64,000 nt of DNA, from assembly GCF_047495875.1 (NCBI RefSeq), contig NC_092475.1, positions 13,862,001 to 13,926,000 of the forward strand, given 5' to 3'. This stretch comes from Pithys albifrons albifrons. Taxonomy: Eukaryota; Chordata; Aves; Passeriformes; Thamnophilidae. The notes beneath the pieces are model-generated. The model ran no database searches. It was not told where the DNA came from and worked only from the letters and a program-made list of their open reading frames with translations. Every line of letters begins with the position of its first letter. The first letter of the stretch is position 1. The position numbers and the translations under genes are program-made. Below are positions 1 through 38,993 of this stretch, piece by piece.

Positions 1-658
1 ATCTTTGCCCTGGTTACTAAGCCTTGCTGCCCACTGTGGTCTGCTTTAGTCACTGCTGTGGCAATAATAAAGTCATAAATTTGGGGATGAAACAGAGGAC
101 TGTCTTCTTCCCCCAGAAAAAGGGGAGTGGTAACAATGGACAGCAAAGTGGATTTTCTCCCCTCCTGGCAACAAAGTGAAGCAACTCTGGGGCAGCAGAC
201 AAGAGACTCAAGGCAATTATTGATGAAACCTTTCAACAAAGGAGGGATTCCCAGCTCTACCTGCACAGAAGGGACAGCAGAAACTTCTGTCCCCCTCAGA
301 TACTTCATTCTAAATGGGTTGTCCATCACCTTCTGTCTGTGCTGTTGAGTTACAGCACAAACCTGTGTCCACCTTGTCCACGTGAACTGTGGCACCAAGC
401 TCAGAAAACCAGCCCAGCTGTGTCCTGGAGGGGGAAAATGCAAACAGCAGCAAGGGTGGAACAGCAGGAGCCCCGGGCTCTGCAGCCTGTGCTCTGGAGC
501 AGGGTGTGATGCAGAGCAGCACAGCAGCCACTGCCCCAGTGCTGGTGGGGGCAGTGCTGGGCAATGTGTGTTCTAAAGCCAATGGAGCTGAATGAAATGG
601 TCCAAGATGCTTCAGTGCACGGTGTTCCCAAGAGTGGGTGAGTCTTGCAGTGGGAAGG
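1..658. other. Stretch without recognised features
   Basis: Mixed-composition unique sequence downstream of AHCY. Short open frames only, none with recognisable similarity. Confidence 0.6.
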
Positions 659-1110
659 TGTGAGGATGATGGAGGTTTTTTGAATCATGAAGGTTTTGAG
701 GCTGCAGGCAGCTCCAGGCCTAGGGCAGAGTGGTACCTCTGGGAACAGCAAAGGATAATTAAAACTGTGGAAAAAATGGCAAGACAACTAAACCAAAGTG
801 AGATAAGAGGGGAATTGAGGGAAGCAAGCTATGGGAATGGAATGTGTGTAGACAATTTCTCATGAAATGAAAGTACACCTGGACAGTGAGCAACATCCAA
901 TTAGAAGCTGTAATGAAGTTTATAGACACTGTCATAAACCTCTGAAAACTGACCATGGGTGGGATTTAAGATATATATTGTGTAACTTGTAATTTGAGAG
1001 ATCTCTTTTCTTTCTTCATCTTCTTTTTTGCTGTAATATACGTAATTTAATAAATTAGTTTGTGTGTGTCACCTGTGTCCCTTTGTCCACCACAGTGAAT
1101 TGTGACAACA
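659..1110 (+). mobile_element. Solo LTR, family A (ERVK-like), copy 1
   Basis: Begins TGTGAGGATG and ends GACAACA. It has an ATATATATTG TATA-like tract (about 970-980), AATAAATTAG polyadenylation region (about 1049-1055) and the segment CACCTGTGTCCCTTTGTCCACCAC shared with three other copies. The flanks GAAGG (654-658 and 1111-1115) are a possible target duplication. No internal retroviral genes are present. Confidence 0.8.
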
Positions 1111-2837
1111 GAAGGGGATTTTCTGCCTTCTCCAGAGCTGCTGCAAAGATGTGCCTCTCACAGGGAGAAAAAGGCTGGAACAGCCTTATGGACACACCTC
1201 CTGGAATTCCTGAAAGCCAGGCTGGCCCCAGAGGGGCTTCTCTGGAGGAGAATCCTTCCTCAGAGAATGAGCAGCCTCTCCACTGAGCCAAAGCCTGTCC
1301 CTTCCCCAGGGGATGATTCAAAGCAGCATCCTGGGCCAGTTCTTTGGAGGGTTTCAAGTGAACACCCTCTCCCTGCAGGGCTTGTCCAGCCCTGGCTGTG
1401 ACACCCTAATTTGGGGACTCAGCAGAGATGGAAGATGCTTTCAAGGAGTTGTTGGAGCACAGGACAAACCTCCCAGGCTCTGAGAGCAGATTTTGGTAAC
1501 TCAACATCTTGATCAATTTAAGATGGAGATGGGGATGGATAAATCTTCCCAGCACTCGTATTCTTATGCTGAAACCCTACTGAAAATTAACATCTATTGT
1601 GTGGAGTGGAAAATGCAGCCAAATGAGAGCATAATGCAGAGGAAAACAAAGAGTTGGGTTTGAGTCGAAGCTCCATAAATCTCCAGGCACGTCTCAGCTG
1701 CTTTGCTTCTGTCTTTGGATGACTAGAAATCAAGGTATTGGGAGAAAAAACATGGTTTCCCCTTCTGAAACTTGGGCTCCTGATTTCTGGTTTTTTCTCA
1801 CTTGCTCAGTACAAACAGAAGTCTTCAATACCAAGGCAAATGTTTACTTGTTAAGAATGTCATGGCTTTTTTACCACGAAAGAAACACTTGTGGGAAACC
1901 TCAAACTCTTCTCTGAGCCATCAGTGTTTTCCAGACAGCTGCACTGGGAGGACTGGGGTGCTACTGGCAGGGCAGGACAAGGGGCCCTGGCTCCCCTTCC
2001 CACCTCAGCCATTTCTCCTCTGGATCTGAATCCTTGTGTTCAAAACGAGAGCTGAGAACCAGTTTGTGTTTAGTTGTGTGTTTGCAGTTCAAAGACAAGC
2101 CCCACGAGATGGGTGGGCAGAACCCCTGGGCTGTCTGAGGCCTCTGCCCTTCCCTTGCAGGGTACCCACAGACACTGGCAGGGCTGTGCCCTCCTCCTCT
2201 GGGCCAGAGCACACAAGGACTGGATTCATTGCTTGTTTTTTTCTTTTTTTTTTTAATTTTGCTTTTTTTCTGTAATACAGAATATTTTCTCATCAGCTGC
2301 GGGGACTGAAGAGAGAAGCACCAACCAGGGCCACACTCCCTTGTCCTGTCCCTCTCCAGGAGGGGAGATCAGCTCCTGCAAATAAACAGGGCTAGTTCAG
2401 GACTTGCACACATCCTGGGCAGCCCAGATGAGGGACAGGGATTCAGATTTCCTTCAAACACGGAGCTGGGAATAGTTTTGGGTTTTCCCCTTTCTGCAAA
2501 ACCATCAGTCATGGAGCTGAGTGCACAGAACCTGCTGCTGTGAGTGTGGAAAGGTAAGAGAGGGAGGGGGACACGAGGCATTGCCTGTCCCAGGGAGCTG
2601 CAGCTGGATCCCACCTGCAGGCAGTGGGACCAGGATGACCCCATCCCAGCTGTAGGACCTGCCCACCACAGCAGGGTGGAGATCCAGCACCTCCCAGGGT
2701 AGACAAATGCAGATTGTGTGCCCTCACCACTCCATGAGGGGAAGCTCAACAGCTCCACTGGGGTGGTTGGTGCTGAGTTTGGTGCTGCCCCAGGACCTCC
2801 CAGCAAAGCAACCCCAGTCAGGGCTGCCCTTATGGGC
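1111..2837. other. Stretch without recognised genes
   Basis: Unique sequence with a T-rich tract at about 2230-2276. No exon structure seen. ASIP, the neighbour expected on this side by synteny, was looked for by its Cys-rich C-terminal motif and not found. Confidence 0.6.
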
Positions 2838-2917
2838 AGTGTCCTGGGACATCTTGAGGGGTGGAATGAGATGAGCCTTAATGCCCCTTCCAACCCAAAC
2901 CTCTCTGTGATTCTGAG
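2838..2917 (+). mobile_element. Degraded CR1 tail
   Basis: AATGCCCCTTCCAACCCAAACC and TGTGATTCTGAG match the end of an older CR1 subfamily. Confidence 0.6.
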
Positions 2918-3746
2918 CTCTGTCTTTGCTTTCAGGCTCAGGTACAACCCCCAGATGTTTGGCTCCTGCAGGCTTTGTCTCTCTGGTGACAACAGGCAAT
3001 GAAATCACTGTCCATGCCCCAAGATCAGCATGAGGTTCAGCCACTCAGCTGTGTCTGGATCAAATCAAGTGTTATTTCTCTCCTGCCAGATGTTAAGGAT
3101 AGCTCAGGCTGTAAACAGTCTTTGTGCCTCTCTTTTCATACTGGTCCTAAGAAACAGAAGCAGCATTCTGGGCCCAACACATCTTTTTAAATTTCTTAGT
3201 ATCTTGAAGACAGGTTGGCCAGAAATTAGGGGTTGTAAGGCAATTTGATGAAGTTAACAAGCTGAAAATGTTATTGTTTGTAGTAAAAGCCATGTCTGAT
3301 ATTCATCTGAGACACATTTATCCTGTTTCGCTGGCTCTTCTACAAAGCCATTTTTCATATCTTCAGCACCTTCTCCTGCCTCTCAGATCCACCTCATTTC
3401 TTGGAGAGCTCCAAAAATGATGATTCATATTTTGTTTAAACAAGTTTGTCAGTCTGTTCCTGAGGAAGGCGGAACACTCTGAGGATCTTCTGCAGGGGCT
3501 GCACAGCCCCCACCTGTCAGAAACAGCCCCTTCAGCACAGCAACTTCCACAGAGCTGAGAAAAGCTGGGAGGGAAAAAGTAGAGAAGCAAAGGCCTGAGT
3601 TACCAGAGATATTCTAGTGAGAAATTATTGGGAATTGGGCATTTAAAATCTTTACAGAGCCTGGGGCAAAATGAAGTGCCAGCAGAGCTGAGACCCTTCA
3701 GCCCTGGCTTGAGCCCTGCCCACTTTCCAGTAAGGACCTTTCCCAG
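2918..3746. other. Stretch without recognised features
   Basis: Nothing identifiable between the CR1 tail remnant and LTR-like family C copy 1. Confidence 0.6.
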
Positions 3747-4457
3747 TGTCCCAGTTCAGCAGGTGGGACCAGTTTCTCCCGGTGTGGGTGTGACCAAAGC
3801 TGGGCATTCTAAACCCTCTCTGCCATTGCCCAGCAACTGTTCCCAATGGCCCATTGGCAGCAGCTGCCCAGGGCACAGCTGAGCCCTCAGGCTGGGAGCT
3901 GGCTGGGAAAGAAGCCTGGCAGAGGAGCTGGGAGAACTGCCCTGCAGGGACTCCTTGGCACCTCCACACCCACCTGAGGGCTCAGCTCTGCCCATGGGCC
4001 AGCAACCATTCCAAAATTCCCCCTGACTGCCAGAGTCAGATCCCCCAGTGTGGAACTCCCTGCCCTGGGGGAGGCACTGGGGGCTCCCACCTGCACCTCA
4101 GGGGAGAGAATCTTGGGCTTTGGGGAACCACTCATTGGATCGAGAGGAGGATCAGACCCTGGACAGGAGGAGCCCCCCACTCTCCACCAGACTGTGCCAT
4201 CATCTGCACCAACAGGTTTTCCACCTCCTTTTCCTTTGGACTCAGAGGAACCACGTGGGGCTCAGCACAGGGGCCACCAAACCCCCCTGTGTTTGTGCCC
4301 CAGGGGGTGGGTTACACTGCTGGGTTTGTGGGTTAAACCCAATTTCTCTTTGTGCCATTGCATTTATTGTAGTATTTTTATTAAATTGTAACTCTGAGTT
4401 ATAATCTCTTTTGTGTTGGGTTCCTTTCTCCTGCTGGTTTACCTTTAAACCAGCACA
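3747..4457 (+). mobile_element. Interspersed LTR-like element, family C, copy 1
   Basis: About 710 bp, nearly identical to 16897-17616. It starts TGTCCCAGTTCAGCAGG and ends with an AT-rich part containing TTATTAAATTGTAAC and TTTTGTGTTGGGTTC. The open frames inside it are shared by both copies but interrupted differently, so they do not indicate a gene. Confidence 0.75.
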
Positions 4458-4969
4458 TCCTGTCAGCCCCATTTCATCCTGTTTAACTCCATCAACCCTG
4501 ATCCTCTGCCAGCAGAATTGGCTGCCTGGGCCTGTGTGTCCCACCAGTGACCCCCAGAGCTGTGGGCACTCAGCCCAGCTCTGTTTGCCCTCCTGGATGT
4601 GCAGGGCACCTCTGACTGGCACCGAGGGCTGTGAGCAGGAACATCTGTCTGGGAGTGGTGGCTCCACAATTATTCATCTGAACAGCAGCAGTCATTGGAG
4701 AAAGCAAAGGGAGAAGAATGATTTCATTTTCATAACCTTGAGCTCCCCCTGCCCTGCCTGGATGGGTTTGCCTCCATTATTCTCCTCCCCCAGGAGCACA
4801 GACACCACGGTGCTCCTGCTCCAGAGCTCACTGTGTGTCTCCTACACTTGCTCAAGGCTTGGGCTCAGCTCTCAGAGGCCCAGGGCTTGTTCCAGTGTGA
4901 TGGATGAGGAACCCCCCAGGGAATCTCCTGGCTAAACCCTGAGCTCCCAACCCATAATATACTACTGGA
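4458..4969. other. Stretch without recognised features
   Basis: Unique sequence between a family C element and the CR1. Confidence 0.6.
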
Positions 4970-6052
4970 AAAACTGGCTTGGACACGTGTACCTTCTGCT
5001 GGGTCAGGAGCTGGAGGGCTGGGTCCAGAGAGTGCTGGTGAATGGAGCTGCATCCAGCTGGCGGCCGGTCACCATTGGTGTCCCCAGGGGTCAGTGTTGG
5101 GCCCAGTCCTGTTTAACATCTTTATTGATGATTTAGGTGAGGGGATTGAGACCATCATCAGCAAATTTGCTGCTGACACCAAGTTGGGAGGGAGTGTCGA
5201 CCTGCTGGAAGGCAGGAGGGCTCTGCAGAGGGATCTGGATGGACTGGAGAGATGGGCTGATTCCAATGGGATGAAGTTCAACAAGGCCAAGTGCAGGTCC
5301 TGCCCTTTGGCCACCCCAACCCCCTGCAGCGCTCCAGGCTGGGCACAGAGTGGCTGGAGAGCAGCCAGGCAGAGGGACCTGGGGGGACTGAGGGACAGGA
5401 AGCTCAACAGGAGCCAACAGTGTGCCCAGGTGGCCAAGAAGGCCAAGGGGATCCTGGCCTGGATCCAAACTAGCGTGGCCAGCAGGCCCAGGGCAGTGAC
5501 CCTTCCCCTGGACTCTGCCTTGGGGAGGCCACACCTTGAGTGTTGTGTTCAGTTCTGGGCCTCTCAGTTGAGGAAAGAGATTGAGGGGCTGGAGCGGGGC
5601 CAGAGAAGAGCAACGAGGCTGGAGAAGGGACTGGAGCACAAGTGCTGGGGGGAGAGGCTGAGGGAGCTGGGGGTGTTTAGCCTGGAGAAGAGGAGGCTCA
5701 GAGGTGACCTCAGCACTGTCTGGAACTGCCTGAAGGGAAGTTCTGGCCAGGTGGGGGTTGGTCTCTTCTCCCAGGCACTCAGCAATAGGACAAGGGGGCA
5801 CGATGGGCTCAAGCTCTGCCAGGGGAAATTGAAGCTGGAGATGAGAAAAAAATTCTTTGCAGAGAGAGTGCTCAGGGATTGGAATGGGCTGCCCAGAGAG
5901 GGGGTGGATTCTCCATCTCTGGAGGTTTTTAAGGTGAGCTTGGCCGTGGCACTGAGTGCCATGATCTGGTGATCACAGTGGGGTTGGATAAAGGGTTGAT
6001 CTTGGTGATCTCAGAGGTTTCTTCCAACCTGGTTGACTCTATGATCCTATGA
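4970..6052 (+). mobile_element. CR1 LINE, 3' 1.1 kb with reverse transcriptase remnant
   Basis: Contains the C-terminal part of the CR1 reverse transcriptase ([17 protein letters not shown] onward, open from 5094 to 5972) and a complete 3' end (TTGGATAAAGG... CTATGATCCTATG). The catalytic FADD motif reads FAAD, so this copy could not encode an active enzyme. 5'-truncated, as is usual for CR1. Lies between AHCY's 3' end and the left edge of the window. Confidence 0.95.
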
Positions 6053-6524
6053 AATTGGTGTGGGCAGAGGGGAAGAGCAACTTTCCTGAAGGATGCAGCC
6101 CTGCAAACATTTCCATAACCTGAGGAGCAGCTTTTCCCAGCTCCAGTGCAGCACTCAGACCTTCCCCAGCACTGGCTTTTGCTGTGAGAACACCCCACAT
6201 GGAGACATTAAACATTTTCAGCAGCTTAAGGATCAAAGGTAAACAAACCCAAAGCAAACCCCAAAGCATCTCACTGTCCAAAATAAGTCAGGCCACAGTC
6301 AGATCTTTAATAAAAGCACTTTGAGTCAGTGACAAACATGATTCAGCAGACAGGACAACTCAGAAAAATCAAGGTGGGGGTACCAGTGTGCTGCTGGTGT
6401 TTGCAGAGGATCCAACGAGGTGCCTAAACCCAACCACCCCCTCAGTGGCTTCTCAGCCCTTCACAACACACTAGAAGGCTGCTAGAAAAGTCTATCTTGC
6501 CTCACCCTCCCCAGGTTAGTATGG
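6053..6524. other. Flank downstream of AHCY
   Basis: Between the CR1 end and the AHCY polyadenylation site. It has a plus-strand AATAAA near 6309 with no gene leading to it. Confidence 0.6.
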
Positions 6525-7115
6525 AAGAAGCACAGAAAGGTCTTTATTCGGACCAAAATTGACAGAGTAAATTAAGCCAGAAAAAAATCCAGCTCTAATC
6601 TTCAAGTAGGAGGTGAAGTTGATTTTACAGGAAGGAGACCAAGCAACCTCTGTCCTCCCTATTTCCTCCAGTGTCACTTCTCCAGGGCAGCTGTCGAGGG
6701 GGGCCTGGCACTGCCAGTCTGCCAACAGGATCACCTGCTTGGAGCAGGGCATGGCAGAAGGCACCAACCTGCAGAAACCAGCCCCCACCTGAGCAGGGGG
6801 TCTGCTCAAAGCTGTCAGCCCCCTGTGTGACAGGACAACACACCCCCACTCAGCCACCTTCTGTCCTGCTCCCCTGACTGGGACACTAGAGGCCAATCAA
6901 GGGGCATGGCATCCTTGTCACTGTGACAACAGCTAAGCAACCAATTCTAAATCCAGGAGTCAGTGACCCTCTTGCATTGAGGCTGCCTTGGCAAGGGGAG
7001 GGGCTCTGCAGCACTGAGAGGAGCAGGCAAAGGGCTTGTCCTCAGGAGCCCAGCACACACAGGAGCTTTGGAAGGTTGGATCCCTGCACTTTGGTCTCTG
7101 GGGAGTGCCAGCTGC
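6525..7115 (-). other. AHCY: AHCY 3' untranslated region
   Basis: Unbroken unique sequence between the stop codon and the first AATAAA on the minus strand. The end is set about 20 nt past the signal and is an estimate. Confidence 0.75.
6543..6548 (-). terminator. AHCY: AHCY polyadenylation signal
   Basis: AATAAA on the minus strand (TTTATT on plus), about 570 nt after the stop codon. It is the first canonical hexamer downstream of the gene. Confidence 0.7.
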
Positions 7116-34742
<27,627 letters not shown>

Positions 34743-34950
34743 GGTGGAGCTGCGGGCCCCGCGCGGCGGCAGCGGCAGAAGGAGGAGCCGGCGGGTCTGG
34801 ACGCGCTTTAAGGCAGAGGCGGCTCCGCCTGCGCGAGGCGGGGCCGGGCCGGGCCGGGCTGGGCAGCACCAGGCGGGGAACGAGCCGGGCTGCGCCGGGC
34901 TGGGCTGGGCTGAGAGCTGTGCCCGGGCACAGAACCGGACCCAGAGCCGA
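34743..34950 (-). promoter_or_regulatory. AHCY: AHCY promoter and 5' UTR, CpG island
   Basis: Dense CpG sequence directly upstream of the ATG. On the minus strand it has a GC box (GGCCCCGCC, about 34837-34847) and repeated CCGGGCC tracts; there is no clear TATA box apart from a weak TTAAA at about 34808-34812. The layout fits a housekeeping promoter. The start site cannot be fixed from sequence alone. CpG-rich sequence extends to about 35100. Confidence 0.7.
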
Positions 34951-35261
34951 TCCCCGACTCCAGAACGGGCCCCGGAACGGGCTCAGGCCCCACAACTGGC
35001 CCCAGAGCCGATCCCCGGCCCCCCCAGCCGCAGCCCCAGCCCCGCGGCCGGGCCGGCTCTGGCGCCCGCTGCCACCCACAGGGGCCGGGCCAGGACAGGC
35101 CCCTGTGTATAAATGTATAAATATCAGCAGTCAGGAGGCAGAGCAGGCACCGGGCTCTGCTCGGGAGGCCCAGCAAAGACACAAAAGAGACGGACAGGAA
35201 CTGATGCCCAGCAAGTTCCACCTGAACATGGGGAAGAACTTCGTTGCTGTGCAGTGACCCA

Positions 35262-35440
35262 GCACTGAACAGAGCCCAGAGAGGGTGCGGAGTGTCCCTC
35301 ACTGGGGATATTCCAGAGCTGTCTGCACACAATCCTGTGCCATGTGCTCTGGGATGGCCCTGCTGGGCAGAGAGGGGGCACCAGATGCCCCACTGTGGTC
35401 TCTTCCAGCCTGACCATTCTGTGGTTCTGGGGCTGTGGCA
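35262..35440 (+). mobile_element. Old CR1 fragment
   Basis: Weak match: GGGGGCACCAGATGCCCCACTGTGGTC and TCTTCCAGCCTGACCATTCTGTGGTTCTG. Confidence 0.55.
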
Positions 35441-35802
35441 GCCGATGCCACACAAGGCCACAGTGTGTCCCAGGACTGGGCCTTGTCCCCATGGTTGGGG
35501 GGACTTATGCTTATTAATTGATAATGTTATTAATATACCTATCATAGATTTTGCTTAGTAGTTATTATAAAAATCAATGTATAGCACATGGCAAAAATCA
35601 CAAGGTACAGACCTGTCCTTGAAGGTGCCATACCAAGAGGCCCCACAGCCTCTTTGTCTAATTAAAATAGCTCAGATACCCCATGAAACAAAGATAAATC
35701 AGAAGATATGTCAAAAGAACAAGATAAGTGGAGAAATTCGCCAATTAGACCAGATACAGTTGCCAACAGATCCAGTTTGAAGCAGTTTTGAGCAAAAGTC
35801 CA
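35441..35802. other. AT-rich intergenic stretch
   Basis: TTAATTGATAATGTTATTAATATACC and neighbouring AT-rich sequence; possibly a decayed LTR, unproven. Confidence 0.4.
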
Positions 35803-36252
35803 GAGAAGGGACTGGAGCACAAGTGCTGTGGGGAGAGGCTGAGGGAGCTGGGGGTGTTCAGCCTGGAGAAGAGGAGGCTCAGAGGTGACCTCAGCACTGT
35901 CTGGAACTGCCTGAAGGGAAGTTCTGGCCAGGTGGGGGTTGGTCTCTTCTCCCAGGCACTCAGCAATAGGACAAGGGGGCACGATGGGCTCAAGCTCTGC
36001 CAGGGGAAATTGAAGTTGGAGATCAGAAAAAACTTCTTTGCAGGGAGAGTGCTCAGGGATTGGAATGGGCTGCCCAGAGAGGGGGTGGATTCCCCATCCC
36101 TGGAGGTTTTTCAACTGAGCTTGGCCGTGGCACTGAGTGCCATGATCTGGTAAAGGGACTGGAGTTGGACCAAGGGTTGGACTTGATGATCTCAGAGGTC
36201 TCTTCCAACCCAATCCATTCTATGATTCTATTCTGTAATTCTGTGATTCTAT
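35803..36252 (+). mobile_element. CR1 3' fragment, intergenic
   Basis: From GAGAAGGGACTGGAGCACAAG to repeated tail octamers (CTATGATTCTATTCTGTAATTCTGTGATTCTA). Confidence 0.93.
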
Positions 36253-37464
36253 AAATTTCCTATACAATCAATATAAAATATAAAAATATAAAAGCAATAT
36301 AAAAAGAAACCCTAAAGGAAAGAGGTCTTATTTTAACTCAACTAATATTGCTTGTAATAAGACTGTGTTATTTTATTTCTCACACTCCCAGTGCCGCTTT
36401 CCTGGGAGGCTCCCTGGGGGATGCCAGGAGTCCCTTGGCCTGAGGTGTTGCCCAGGGGCACAGGGACCCTCTGCACAGCTCAGCCAACCTGGAACAGGGA
36501 ACATGCTGGTGAGGTGCCAGGCAGAGGTGGGTCCGATGCATGAGCTGCTCCGTGAGCTGGACCTTGGACTGCTTTGGCAGGCGCAGGGCAGGGCTGGCAT
36601 GGGCAGGGCCGTGGCCCCAGCCCCCAGGCACAGCCAATGCCCGTGGCACATGCAGGAGGCAGAGCCCTGCCACGGCCTTGCCTGGGGGTCACACACACAC
36701 TCACTGCTGTTCTGGCATCTCAAACAGCTTTTTCATAAGCCCCACTGCTAAACTCGGGTGAACTTTTCAGCCAGGTAGTTAGACAGCTCTCCTTTATGTC
36801 TGTGAAATACTTGAAAGTAAGGATTCCCTCATTCTGACACAGAAATTCTCACTGATTTACTTTGCAAAGTTTTAAATAATTCTCAGCACAGAGGTCACCC
36901 AGAGACCCAGCTCCCAGTCCTCCCTGGAAGGGAACGTCAGTATTTGTGACCTGAGCAGCACCTGATGTTCAGTGACTGTCCTGCACTGAACTGGCCACAC
37001 AGAAGGACAGAAGTCCCACTAAAACACCTGTACAGGCCATACATGTGGAAGGAGCAGGACTGTGTTTAATATTCGGAATGCTGCAGGTGCACCAACACTC
37101 CTAAGACTGTCCCAAGGTGTTCTGTAAACAAAAAGGCGCCCAAATGAGTCCCATGTCTGTTCCCCTGGGCCAAGACCACCTAACCCCATCCTGCTGCCAC
37201 TGGTTTGCATCTCCACCCACCTTTCTGTGCCAGCTCACCTGCCCCCGTGGGCAGCAGCAGGAAGGGCTTCAGGCTCTGGCAGTTCCCACTCGTGCCAGCC
37301 CCAGGGCGGGATCATGGCACGCTGCTCACTCTGCATCCTCCTGCACACCTGCCTGTGCCCATGGGCAAACAGGAGCTTCCCCAAAGCTTCCTCAGGCACT
37401 GGCACCTCAGGGCAACCAAATGCTCCAAAGGCACGGAGTGAATCCCAACCTCCTCATTAACACA
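36253..37464. other. Intergenic stretch
   Basis: AT-rich start (36250-36370), then GC-rich unique sequence. Splice-like signals but no recognisable protein. Confidence 0.5.
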
Positions 37465-37706
37465 AAGGATAGGATAGGATAGGATAGGATAGGATAGGAT
37501 AGGATAGGATAGGATAGGATAGGATAGGATAGGATAGGATGGATAGGATAGGATAGGATAGGATAGGATAGGATAGGATAGGATAGGATAGGATAGGATA
37601 GGATAGGATAGGATAGAATGATAGGATAGGATAGGATGGATAGGATAAGATGGATAGGATAGGATAGGATAGGATAGGATAGGATAGGATAGGATAGGAT
37701 AGGATA
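37465..37706. repeat. (GGATA)n pentanucleotide microsatellite
   Basis: About 240 bp of GGATA repeats, almost pure, with a few 4-bp slips (GATGGATAGG) and one AGAATG interruption near 37615. It directly abuts an inverted CR1 3' end. Confidence 0.97.
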
Positions 37707-37810
37707 CCATAAGGTTATGCTGAGTAGGAAGGGACCCATCAGAACCATCAACTCCAACCCCTGGCCCTGCCCAGACAGCCCAAAAATCCCACCCTGTCCC
37801 TGAGAATTTT
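37707..37810 (-). mobile_element. Old CR1 3' end beside the (GGATA)n array
   Basis: Plus-strand GAGTAGGAAGGGACCCATC...AACCATCAACTCCAACCCCTGGCC is the reverse of a CR1 3' end. The pentamer array starts exactly where the CR1 tail octamers should be. Confidence 0.65.
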
Positions 37811-38429
37811 CCAAGGTAGAGAGAGTTTTATTCTTAAGCAAAAGTCGTGGGTCTGTTTCATAGGTGCCTTTTTTAGTAAATCTGCCCATTTCCCTTCAAA
37901 CCCAGTGTTAGATCTTGCCTTTAATAACACATGGGATCAATGGTGACTTTTTTCACATCCCTAAGATGAAACTCTTTACAGAAATTCCATGTGTTGGTTC
38001 CAGACATGAGCTAAACTTGTGAGAAGGGGGGAAAACAGAAAGTACAAAGGAGAGGATGGTTGTTGAAATTGTGTTGAAGATTTCTACACTACATCCTAAA
38101 ATATATCTTGGGCTTTGCCCCAGGACATGTCTGTTTCTGAGCTGGGCAAGGACCCACAGCCTTGCCCAGGCATCCCAGGAGCCACTCCGGGCTGGGAGCT
38201 GGGTAGGGACACACGGGATCTGCTCCCACAGATCCTGCAGAACCCCCAGAGCACCAACCACGGCACCAGGACTGTACCAGCACAGGCTCCATCCTTGGGT
38301 TGCCTCCCTCGGCACAGGAGAGCCTTCTTTGCTCCTGATGGAGAACGCAACATTCCCAGCCATTCCACAGGAAGCTGCAGCCCCTGCAGGGCCCTTCCCT
38401 GCCCCAGCTGTGGGGCCTGAGCACAGAAA

Positions 38430-38815
38430 GGCCATGGAGCTGCTGGATCCAGGGCAGAGGAGGCCACGGAGATGGAGCGAGGGCTTGAGCAACCACGGCC
38501 TGAGGAAAGGCTGGGAGAGTTGGGGTGGCTGAACCTGCAGAAGAGATGGCCCCGGGGAGGCCTCAGTGCGGCCGGGCAGGACCTGGAGGGGCCCCAAGGA
38601 AAGGTGGGCACAGAGTGTTCAGCAGGGCTGGGACAGGGAGAGCACAAGGGGCATGGCTTGGACATGGAGGAGGCAGATTCAGTGTAATTTGTATGGGAAG
38701 GGGTTGTTTTGCAGTGAGAGTGGTGAGGCCCTGGCAAGGGCTGTGCAGAGAAGCTGGGGATGCCCATCCCTGGGAACATCCAAGGCCACCTTGGACTTGA
38801 GACACCAGCTCTGCT
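38430..38815 (+). mobile_element. Old CR1 fragment
   Basis: GAGAGTTGGGGTGGCTGAACCTGCAGAAGAG and GGGGATGCCCATCCCTGG are recognisable CR1 3' landmarks; the tail is lost. Confidence 0.65.
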
Positions 38816-38993
38816 GGAAGGTTGGTGAGGTTGTAAGGGCATTATTTTCAAAGACTCTGCACAGCCAAAGCACTGCAGGATTTCCTCATTCCATCATCCC
38901 CATGGCCCACTGTGCAGTGGCCCCACAGCTCCTGTGACATCCCAGCTGCCAGAGCTGTGCCCGTGTTCCATGGGGCAGTGCCAGTGCCCGGAG

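Noticed and set aside
5094..5972. Host gene for a reverse transcriptase-like protein
   Set aside because: The frame is the CR1 LINE reverse transcriptase with a mutated catalytic motif and a CR1 3' end directly after it.
1..6500. ASIP last exon downstream of AHCY
   Set aside because: No Cys-rich C-terminal coding sequence found on either strand; the gene may lie beyond the window edge.
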